A stretch of DNA of 13,991 bases, from positions 1 to 13,991 of the forward strand of contig WTJQ01000180.1 in assembly GCA_011524785.1 (NCBI GenBank), given 5' to 3'. How positions within the stretch are numbered: position 1 is the first letter of the stretch; each line of letters opens with the position of its first letter. The notes under the pieces were generated by a model. It ran no database searches. It was given only the letters and a program-made list of their open reading frames with translations, and was not told the DNA's origin. The stretch is from Planctomycetota bacterium (lineage in GTDB: Bacteria > Planctomycetota > UBA1135 > GCA-002686595). The translations under genes and the position numbers were made by a program. This document shows positions 7,165-13,380 of this stretch, piece by piece.

Positions 7165-8457
7165 TCAGAGGGCGCGCGTGGCGCCGGTCGCCGGGTCGTA
7201 GGCCCAGGAGGCGCCGGTCCACATGGAGCGGGTGGCGAGGTCGACGACCACCATCACCTGCGCGGCCAGCTCGACCTGGCTGCGGTTCTGCTCGCGGGAG
7301 CGCACGCACTGGAGCCAGTCGAGGCGGAGGGCCTCCTGCGGCGAGACGCGCTTGCACTCGTGGCGCTCCGCGTCGATGTCGTCGACGAAGATGCGCTCGG
7401 GACGCAGCTCGCAGTCGTTCGAGCCAAGGTAGAGGTTGGCCTCGTGTCCGCGGACCATGACCTCGAGGCCCTGCTCGTTGCAGGTCGAGCCCGCGACGAT
7501 CATGGTGTGCTCCTTCTCGAACTCGACGGTCAGGAAGACCTGGTCGTGGTTCTCCATGGCCTTGTCGATGTAGTGCCCGCCGTTCGCGCTGACGCGCGTG
7601 GGCCACCCGCGATCGATGGCGAACATCATCGGCGTCATCATGTGCACGAGCAGGTCGCCGATGATCCCGGTCGACCACTTCTTGTAGCGGCGCCAGCGGT
7701 GGTAGACCTCGGTGTCGAAGTCCATCGCGCCCTTCGGACCGCACCAGCGCTCCCAGTCGAGGGTCTTGCCCGGCTCGACGGCCTTGTTGATGCCGTACAG
7801 CCACTCGCCGTTGCGCGAGTTGCGGCAGTAGCTGGTCTGGCTCAGGGTCGGGTGGCCGATCCGGCCCTCGGCGATCCACTTCCGCGCGACCTGGTACTTC
7901 TCGTACATCATGTACTGGGTGCCGACCTGGAGCCGCATGTGCGGGTTGGCCGCCATGGTGTCGCGCATCCACAGCGCCTCCTCGATGGAGAGCGTCATGG
8001 GCTTCTCGCAGTAGACGTCCTTGCCGGCAGCGATCGCGTCCACCGCCTGCGCCGCGTGCCAGTGCTCGGGGGTCGCGATCAGGACGCAGTCGATGTCCTC
8101 GCGGGCGAGCAGCTCCTCGTGGTCCTTGTAGCCGAGCACCTCGACGCCCTGCTGGCGGCTGCGCGCGTCGTTGAGGGCCTTGTCGAGGTTGATCTGGTTC
8201 ACGTCGCAGAGGGCCACGACGTCGAACGCCTCGAGGTTGTTCTCGCGCTGGCCGAGCATCGAGCCCAGGTGCCCGCGTCCCATGCCGCCGCAGCCGATGA
8301 TCGCGACCTTGAGGCGCTCGCCCTCGGGCTTGGGGCCCTTGGCGGGGGCCTTGGGGACGAGGCGCTTCTCGTCCTGGGCGCGAGCTGCGCCGAGGGTCAG
8401 AGCGCCCGCGGCGCTGGAGGAGAGGAGCAGGCGGCGAGAGGGGAGGGCAAGGCTCAT
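7165..8457 (-). CDS. Tat-exported Gfo/Idh/MocA-family oxidoreductase with C-terminal flavinylation-like motif
   Basis: A 430-residue protein, first gene of the operon. A twin-arginine signal (S7-R-R-L-L-L, hydrophobic core, cleavage near A-R-A27) is followed by a Pro/Lys linker. The Rossmann domain starts near 49 with G55-C-G-G-M-G, then T129-P-E-H-W-H and the catalytic motif C150-E-K-P153. The substrate domain includes W238-C-G-P and the likely active-site histidine H272 (G-D-L-L-V-H). The last residues read D421-P-A-T-G-A-T427, which fits the D-x-x-[S/T]-G-A-T pattern of ApbE targets. Exported members such as Zymomonas glucose-fructose oxidoreductase keep a tightly bound nicotinamide. The start at 8457 is set by a GAGGA site 5 bases upstream and by the Tat signal. 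The substrate is probably a sugar or glycoside, but it is not determined. Confidence 0.9.
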   Translation of the reverse strand: MSLALPSRRLLLSSSAAGALTLGAARAQDEKRLVPKAPAKGPKPEGERLKVAIIGCGGMGRGHLGSMLGQRENNLEAFDVVALCDVNQINLDKALNDARSRQQGVEVLGYKDHEELLAREDIDCVLIATPEHWHAAQAVDAIAAGKDVYCEKPMTLSIEEALWMRDTMAANPHMRLQVGTQYMMYEKYQVARKWIAEGRIGHPTLSQTSYCRNSRNGEWLYGINKAVEPGKTLDWERWCGPKGAMDFDTEVYHRWRRYKKWSTGIIGDLLVHMMTPMMFAIDRGWPTRVSANGGHYIDKAMENHDQVFLTVEFEKEHTMIVAGSTCNEQGLEVMVRGHEANLYLGSNDCELRPERIFVDDIDAERHECKRVSPQEALRLDWLQCVRSREQNRSQVELAAQVMVVVDLATRSMWTGASWAYDPATGATRAL

Positions 8458-8462
8458 GGGGG

Positions 8463-8497
8463 TCCTCGGTGAGGGGTGAACGAACGCCCCGAGTCTA
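8463..8497 (-). promoter_or_regulatory. Operon promoter -10 box and ribosome-binding site
   Basis: On the minus strand TAGACT (8497-8492) is a good -10 box. It lies 34 bases before the ATG at 8457, leaving a leader of roughly 28 bases. GAGGA (8467-8463) is a Shine-Dalgarno site 5 bases before the start codon. This leadered arrangement differs from the other transcript starts in the window. The expected -35 position (8520-8515, GATCAC) is poor and sits next to the -35 box of the divergent gene, so the two promoters are back to back. Confidence 0.45.
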
Positions 8498-8521
8498 ACC
8501 GTCGATCGCCCGAAGTGATCG

Positions 8522-8557
8522 TTGCGGTCGCCGCGGGCCGCCTCGATGATCGGCCGC
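8522..8557 (+). promoter_or_regulatory. Promoter of the tandem DUF1080 gene, leaderless geometry
   Basis: TTGCGG (8522-8527) and GATGAT (8545-8550) are 17 bases apart, and the -10 box ends 7 bases before the ATG at 8558. This supports 8558 over the in-frame ATG at 8546, which lies inside the -10 box, and over the TTG at 8522, which is the -35 box. Confidence 0.45.
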
Positions 8558-8566
8558 ATGATCATC
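8545..8566. promoter_or_regulatory. Perfect 7-bp inverted repeat over the -10 box and start codon
   Basis: GATGATC (8545-8551) and GATCATC (8560-8566) are exact inverted copies with an 8-base spacer. The left arm contains the -10 box and the right arm begins at the last base of the start codon. A repressor bound here would block the promoter. The same bases could instead form a hairpin at the RNA start only if transcription began upstream. No regulator gene is present in the window to pair with it. Confidence 0.35.
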
Positions 8567-9859
8567 ACGGCCTGCACCGCGCTCCTCGCCTCCTCGCTCC
8601 TGCTCCAGCCGGGTCCCGGGCTGGACGGCTGGCAGGGGCTCTTCGATGGCGAGACCCTCGAGGGCTGGACCACCACCGGCGGTCGCTACGACGGCAAGGC
8701 GGTCTGGGCGGTCGAGGGCGGTGCCATCACCGGCCGCGAGGGGCCGGGCCGGGCTGGCGGTCTCATCTACACCGAGACGCCCTGGAGCGACTTCGAGTTC
8801 GAGTGCCAGGCGTGGGTCGACTACCCCTTCGACTCGGGCGTCTTCGTCCGCATGCGGCCGGACCAGGACGGCATGCAGTTCACCCTGGACAACCGGCCGG
8901 GCGGCGAGATCGGGGCGCTGTACAGCGCGGGCTACTTCCTCCACAACCCCGCCGGCGCCGGGCTGTGGGAGCAGGAGGCCTGGAACCACGTCCGGGTGCG
9001 TGTCGCGGGGAACCCCATGCACTGCGAGATGTGGATCAACGGCACCAAGACCACCGACCACCGCCTCGCCGACGGCACCCGCCCGCTCGCGACCACCGGG
9101 CTGATCGGCCTGCAGGTGCACGGGGGCGGGAACGCGCCCGAGGGGGCCAAGGCGGCCTTCAAGGACATCCGCGTGCGACCGCTCCCGGCGGGCACGGGGG
9201 ACTACTGGACCACCGATGAGGGCGGCCGGATGGCGCTCACGGCCGCCGGTGCGCGCGCGGGCTGGGAGAGCCTCTTCAACGGCCGGGACACGACCGGCTG
9301 GGAGGCCCAGGGCGACGGCCGCGGATACCGCGCGCGCGACGGCATGCTCGAGTTCCTCGTCGAGGGGGGCTCGCCCCAGCTCGTGACCACGCGCGACTTC
9401 CAGGACTTCCAGCTGCGCCTCGACTTCAAGATCGCGCGCCGGGCGAACTCGGGACTGTTCCTGCGCGCGAGGAGGGACGGCAGCAATCCCGCCTACAGCG
9501 GCCGCGAGGTGCAGATCCTCGACGACCACAACTGGGAGGCCGACACGAACTCCAAGCTGAAGGCCTGGCAGTTCACCGGCGCCCTCTACGGAGCCGTCGC
9601 ACCGTCGCAGAAGGCGCTCCGGCCCAACGGGGAGTGGAACACCCTGTGCGTCACCCTGGACGGCCCGCGGATGGTGACGGTCCTCAACGGGCGCATCCTC
9701 TACGACGTGGACACCGAGGGCCTGACCCCCGAGCAGGGGGCGGCCTTCGCCGAGCGCGCCGCCACGGGCTTCATCGGCCTGCAGCGCCACGCTCCCGGCG
9801 GCATCGAGGGCGACGCCTACGCCTGGTTCCGCAACCTGTACGTGCGCGAGCTGCGCTGA
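8558..9859 (+). CDS. Secreted tandem DUF1080 (3-keto-disaccharide hydrolase family) protein
   Basis: A 433-residue protein with a Sec-type signal peptide (about residues 1-19) and two copies of the DUF1080/PF06439 concanavalin-like fold. Copy one spans about 25-208 and starts G27-L-F-D-G-E-T-L-E-G-W; copy two spans about 236-431 and starts S238-L-F-N-G-R-D-T-T-G-W. Both copies show the family's S-G-x-F-x-R strand (93-98 and 298-303), an E-I or E-V-Q-I strand and a closing F-K/R-N/D-I/L-x-V-R. Known members hydrolyse or lyse glycosides whose sugar has been oxidised to the 3-keto form; others are uncharacterised. The gene is divergent from the Gfo/Idh operon, whose oxidoreductases could supply the keto substrate. 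Its C-terminus is convergent with the peptidase gene, with 22 bases between the stops. Confidence 0.9.
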   Translation: MIITACTALLASSLLLQPGPGLDGWQGLFDGETLEGWTTTGGRYDGKAVWAVEGGAITGREGPGRAGGLIYTETPWSDFEFECQAWVDYPFDSGVFVRMRPDQDGMQFTLDNRPGGEIGALYSAGYFLHNPAGAGLWEQEAWNHVRVRVAGNPMHCEMWINGTKTTDHRLADGTRPLATTGLIGLQVHGGGNAPEGAKAAFKDIRVRPLPAGTGDYWTTDEGGRMALTAAGARAGWESLFNGRDTTGWEAQGDGRGYRARDGMLEFLVEGGSPQLVTTRDFQDFQLRLDFKIARRANSGLFLRARRDGSNPAYSGREVQILDDHNWEADTNSKLKAWQFTGALYGAVAPSQKALRPNGEWNTLCVTLDGPRMVTVLNGRILYDVDTEGLTPEQGAAFAERAATGFIGLQRHAPGGIEGDAYAWFRNLYVRELR

Positions 9860-9884
9860 GCCGCGCGTCGCTCCTGGAGGCTCA
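9857..9884. terminator. Possible weak bidirectional terminator between convergent genes
   Basis: TGAGCC (9857-9862) and GGCTCA (9879-9884) form a 6-bp inverted repeat that includes the TGA stops of both convergent genes. There is no T-tract on either side, and the loop is 16 bases. Part of the symmetry follows simply from two TGA codons facing each other. Confidence 0.2.
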
Positions 9885-12464
9885 CTCGAAGGTCAGGGCG
9901 ACCGCGTCGCTGAAGTTCGAGGTCGGGCCGCTGGCGCCCTGGTCGCGGTACCACAGCTGGAAGATCCACGTCGCGCCGGGGACGGCCGCGACCGGCGGGC
10001 TCAGCGGCAGGGCGCCGAGATCGACGGGGATCGCCATATGCCCGTTGGCGCCGGAGTTCTGGAGCTGGCTCCGGAAGCGTCCGATCGTGCCCCCGAGGCA
10101 CAGCACCCCGGAGCTGCCCGGCGGCGTCGCTGAGCCGGCGGACTGGGAGCAGAGGAAGTAGCCGAACTGGCCCAGCGGCAGGCCGACGGCGGCCAGGGTG
10201 AGATCCTGGTCCGCCACGGCTGCGCTGCCCGTCACGAACAGGCTCGCAGGGCCGCCCGCGCTGTTGTCGGCGGCCGGGCTGCAGGAGCGTGTCCCCAGGC
10301 CCTCGCCGTTCGTGCCCGCCATCAGGATGAACTCGTCCAGCATGGCCTCGACGATCGAGCCCGAGCCCAGGTCGGAGGCCTGGAAGCGCACGCGGACCTG
10401 GTCCGTCAGGGCGATCGTGTCCTCGAGGTCGACCTCGTACTTGGTCCAGCCACTCGAGGTGCCCGGTCCATCGGGACCGAGGACCATCAGGTCGCTCCAG
10501 GTCGCGCCGCCGTCGTCGGATGCCTGGACGACGAACACGTCGGCGTTCGGAGAGGCGCCCGTGTCGTTCGAGTAGGAGACCCACCAGGAGGCGCGCGCGC
10601 TGTCCCGGCCAGCGAGGGCGAAGGTGGGGGACACGAGCGTGGTCGTTCCGCCGTCCACGTCGTTCTCCCCCAGGGAGCCGCCAGGGGAGCCCTGGCCGGT
10701 GAACCAGCAGAGGGTGCCGATGGCGCTGTGGTCGTCCTCCTGCTGAGCCGCCGTGCCGTTGGGGTCACCGCGCTCCCAGATCCCCGTGGAGGCGTCGTTG
10801 GGTCCGGCGACCACCCAGCCCTCGTCGCCGGGGGCCTCGAAGTCGAAGAACGCGAGCGGGGCGCCCGCGCCCGCAACGAGGCTCGTCTCGAAGAGGAACG
10901 GGTGTCCGTCCACCGTGAGCTCGTAGGTGATCGGGACCACCGTGCCGGGCGGGACGCCGGGCAGGAGCTCCACGACCTGCTCGGCCGGGGCCTCGGTGAA
11001 GGAGGCGAGGCCGGTGAGCTGCACCGCACCCGTGGTCACCACGGCCCAGGGGCTGCTGGTCGCAGCGCTCAGGGTCGCGGCACCCGAGGCCGCGAGTCCC
11101 GAGTTGCGCACCACGAGTCCGAGGCGGACGCTCTCGCCGCCCTCGTAGGAGCCGTCCCCGTCCCCGAGCTCGGTCAGGGACTCGCTGGCGATCCGGAGCC
11201 AGGCGCCCGCGGCCAGGGCCGTGCGAGCCAGGGCCAGCTGGTTGTCCTGGGCCAGGGGGACGATGCGCGACTGGGGGGGCCAGAAGCCGTCGCTGCTGGA
11301 GCCGATCTCGGGCGTCCAGGCCAGGGTCCCGTTGACGCCGTAGTCGTAGTCGAAGGTGACGCCGTTGGCGGCGTAGAGGAGGAGGGACGCGGGGTCGTGG
11401 GGGTAGCCGTTGACCTCGGTCGCGAGCGTCCCGACCTCGTCGAACTCCGTCCAGTTCGGGGGATAGGCCGGGATGTACCCCCACGGCGCGAGCCAGAGGT
11501 CCGAGTAGGTGTGCATGGACAGGGCGGTCGCGAACTCACGCCCCTCGATGAAGGCGACCATCGCGGCCGTCTCCGGCTCGCTCACCGGGCTCGTGCCGCG
11601 ATAGGTCTCCGAGCCGGGATTGGAGGACGAGCCCTGGTCGTCGTAGCCCCACTCGAAGGGGTAGTTCCGGTTCAGGTCGACGCCGGTGGAGCCGTTGCCG
11701 TTGTCGCGGCGGTTCTTGCGCCACAGGCCTCCGCCGCCCGGCTGCTGCTGCTGGTTGTAGACGTAGCCGTCGGGGTTGACGACGGGGACGAACCAGGTCT
11801 CGCGCTCGTCCACCAGGTAGGTCGCCAGCGGATCGGTCCCGTAGTTCTCGCAGAGCCACAGCAGGTACCAGAGGCTGGTCTGCATGCTCTGCGGCTCCCG
11901 GGCGTGGTGCATGGAGTCGATGCGCACCTCCGGCTCGGGCTCGTCCACGCCGGGGGTGTCGCTCACCTTGACGCTCCAGATGCCGCGGCCCTGGAGGCTG
12001 GTGCCCAGGGAGGTGCGGGGGCCCACGATCGCGGGGTACGCCGCGTGGATCTGGTCGAGCACGGAGGTGACCTCGTCCCACGTGTAGTAGCCGCCCATGC
12101 CGCCCTGGGAGAAGGGCGGCTGCAGCCACGCGCCGAGGTCCTGGCCGGCCGTCAGTGGGAGGCTCGGCGGCGTGGTCGCGAGGCGGGCCGCGTAGTGGGC
12201 CGCGAGGTCCTCGATCTCCACGCTGGTCGTCAGTCCCTGGCTCTCGAGGAACGCGAGCTGCGCATCGTCCGCGAGGACCTTGAGGCCCCCGGGCGCCAGG
12301 TCGCGCTCGACGATGTCCGCGCCCAGACGCTGCAGCCGTGCGAGGGCGCGCAGGCCGCCCTCCACGCGCACGAGGTGAGCCGGCCCGCTGGGCGCCGGGA
12401 GGTCCGACTGGAGCGGGGGCACCGGGAGCGAGAGCCCAACGAGCAGGGGTACGATGGCGACCAT
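9882..12464 (-). CDS. Secreted M14 zinc carboxypeptidase with CARDB-like, jelly-roll and C-terminal planctomycete modules
   Basis: An 860-residue exoprotease. A signal peptide (1-20) is followed by a propeptide-like region (about 28-95). The peptidase domain (about 125-425) has the complete M14 active site: zinc ligands H187 and E190 (H-A-R-E) and H318 (S-M-H-T-Y-S); substrate-binding R249 and R252 (W-R-K-N-R), N265-R266 and Y375; and general base E386 (W-T-P-E-I-G). Next come a CARDB-like segment (about 430-528), a MAM/jelly-roll-like segment (about 535-717, starting F-F-D-F-E and ending M-L-D-E-F) and a C-terminal module (about 726-860) containing C728, C772 and C789 and ending T-S-N-F-S-D-A-V. 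The domain make-up suggests digestion of external protein. The start at 12464 is set by the signal peptide and a -10 box 6 bases upstream; the frame is open further but is antisense to aat there. Confidence 0.92.
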   Translation of the reverse strand: MVAIVPLLVGLSLPVPPLQSDLPAPSGPAHLVRVEGGLRALARLQRLGADIVERDLAPGGLKVLADDAQLAFLESQGLTTSVEIEDLAAHYAARLATTPPSLPLTAGQDLGAWLQPPFSQGGMGGYYTWDEVTSVLDQIHAAYPAIVGPRTSLGTSLQGRGIWSVKVSDTPGVDEPEPEVRIDSMHHAREPQSMQTSLWYLLWLCENYGTDPLATYLVDERETWFVPVVNPDGYVYNQQQQPGGGGLWRKNRRDNGNGSTGVDLNRNYPFEWGYDDQGSSSNPGSETYRGTSPVSEPETAAMVAFIEGREFATALSMHTYSDLWLAPWGYIPAYPPNWTEFDEVGTLATEVNGYPHDPASLLLYAANGVTFDYDYGVNGTLAWTPEIGSSSDGFWPPQSRIVPLAQDNQLALARTALAAGAWLRIASESLTELGDGDGSYEGGESVRLGLVVRNSGLAASGAATLSAATSSPWAVVTTGAVQLTGLASFTEAPAEQVVELLPGVPPGTVVPITYELTVDGHPFLFETSLVAGAGAPLAFFDFEAPGDEGWVVAGPNDASTGIWERGDPNGTAAQQEDDHSAIGTLCWFTGQGSPGGSLGENDVDGGTTTLVSPTFALAGRDSARASWWVSYSNDTGASPNADVFVVQASDDGGATWSDLMVLGPDGPGTSSGWTKYEVDLEDTIALTDQVRVRFQASDLGSGSIVEAMLDEFILMAGTNGEGLGTRSCSPAADNSAGGPASLFVTGSAAVADQDLTLAAVGLPLGQFGYFLCSQSAGSATPPGSSGVLCLGGTIGRFRSQLQNSGANGHMAIPVDLGALPLSPPVAAVPGATWIFQLWYRDQGASGPTSNFSDAVALTFE

Positions 12465-12476
12465 GCACCAAGCGTA
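12465..12476 (-). promoter_or_regulatory. -10 box with leaderless start for the M14 peptidase gene
   Basis: On the minus strand TACGCT (12476-12471), preceded by C-C, ends 6 bases before the ATG at 12464. No clear -35 box lies 17 bases further upstream and no Shine-Dalgarno sequence is present. It shares the 96-bp divergent gap with aat, for which I see no comparable box. Confidence 0.4.
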
Positions 12477-12560
12477 GGCCGGATCACGGAGAGGCCTCCG
12501 TCCGGGGTGCGTCCGCCGACGCAACTGCCTCGCGCTGCGGCCCCTCCCGCGCCCCGACTC

Positions 12561-13274
12561 ATGGACGGTCCCGAGAACCCTGCTCCCTTCCCCTGGCTCC
12601 TCGGGTCCGACGAGCCCGCGGAGGTCTGGCTCGACGGGGTCATGGAGCCAGCCTGGGTGATCGAGGCCTACCGGCGCGGGTTCTTCCCCTGGCCCGTGGA
12701 CGAGCGCCTGGCCTGGTGGTGCCCCCATGAGCGCCTCGTCTTCGACCCCCCTGCGCCGCGCCTCTCGCGCAGTGCCCTGCGGAGCATGCGGCGGCAGGGC
12801 TGGAGGGTGACCCTGGACCAGGCCACGCCCCAGGTGATCGCGGCCTGTCGGGACGCGCGCGGCCCCGGCCGCGACGGCACCTGGATCACCCCGGACATCG
12901 CGGCGACCTATGCACACCTCGCGGGACAGGGCCTCGTGCACTCCTGCGAGGTCTGGGAGGGCGAGACCTTGGTGGGGGGGATCTACGGGCTGTCGCTGGG
13001 CCGCGCGTTCTTCGGCGAGTCGATGTTCCACGACCGGACGGACGCCTCCAAGGTCGCGGTCGGCGTGCTCGCCGCCTGGCTCGATCACCAGGGCTTCGAC
13101 CTGTTCGACGGCCAGGTCGAGAACGAGCACCTGATCTCACTGGGCGGCTCGTTGGTGAGCCGCGACGCCTATCTCGCGCGTCTGGAGCGCAGCCTGGAGG
13201 CTCCGACCGTGCTGGGGCCGTGGGGGCTCGAGCTCGAGCCAGCCGACCTCGTGCAGCGCTTCCGAGCTCGCTGA
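12561..13274 (+). CDS. aat: Leucyl/phenylalanyl-tRNA--protein transferase
   Basis: A 237-residue cytosolic enzyme that transfers Leu or Phe from aminoacyl-tRNA to proteins with N-terminal Arg or Lys, creating N-degrons for ClpS. Motifs: A36-Y-R-R-G-F-F-P-W; W53-C-P-x-x-R; T107-W-I-T; Y117-x-x-L-x-x-x-G-L-V-H-S-x-E-V-W; G139-G-I-Y-G; F150-F-G-E-S-M-F; S163-K; L181-F-D-G-Q185, equal to the L-I-D-C-Q motif with D183 and Q185 as the catalytic pair; and H190-L-I-S-L-G-G. The length matches the family. The ATG at 12561 is chosen because the family begins about 30-35 residues before the Y-R-R-G motif; a GTG at 12507 is a possible longer start. No Shine-Dalgarno sequence or -10 box was found close upstream. 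clpS follows on the same strand after 106 bases. Confidence 0.94.
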   Translation: MDGPENPAPFPWLLGSDEPAEVWLDGVMEPAWVIEAYRRGFFPWPVDERLAWWCPHERLVFDPPAPRLSRSALRSMRRQGWRVTLDQATPQVIAACRDARGPGRDGTWITPDIAATYAHLAGQGLVHSCEVWEGETLVGGIYGLSLGRAFFGESMFHDRTDASKVAVGVLAAWLDHQGFDLFDGQVENEHLISLGGSLVSRDAYLARLERSLEAPTVLGPWGLELEPADLVQRFRAR

Positions 13275-13345
13275 GGCGGACCTGGGTCCCGGTCCTCGGA
13301 GACCAGCGCACGAGCGCTCTCGACCGACCGAGTCCAGCGCACGGG

Positions 13346-13380
13346 TTCCCATCGCTGGAGGCCTCCGCTACCTTGGGTCC
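13346..13380 (+). promoter_or_regulatory. Promoter of clpS, leaderless geometry
   Basis: TTCCCA (13346-13351) and TACCTT (13369-13374) are separated by 17 bases, and the -10 box, preceded by G-C, ends 6 bases before the clpS ATG. This suggests clpS is transcribed on its own although it follows aat. The rest of the 106-bp gap holds only a short palindrome (GAGCGCTC, 13312-13319) and a small GGACC/GGTCC inverted repeat just after the aat stop, neither convincing as a terminator. Confidence 0.45.

Noticed and set aside
5018..8472. Two plus-strand open frames of 727 and 664 codons opposite the Gfo/Idh-ApbE operon
   Set aside because: They are antisense shadows. The minus strand carries complete motif-bearing proteins with tight operon spacing.
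10728..12560. 611-codon N-terminal extension of the aat frame
   Set aside because: It lies antisense to the M14 peptidase and has no family features. Aat proteins begin close to 12561.
12465..13130. 222-codon N-terminal extension of the M14 peptidase frame
   Set aside because: It is antisense to aat, and the signal peptide starts at 12464.
13278..13289. GGACC-TG-GGTCC inverted repeat after aat as a terminator
   Set aside because: The full stem would have an impossibly short loop and no T-tract follows.
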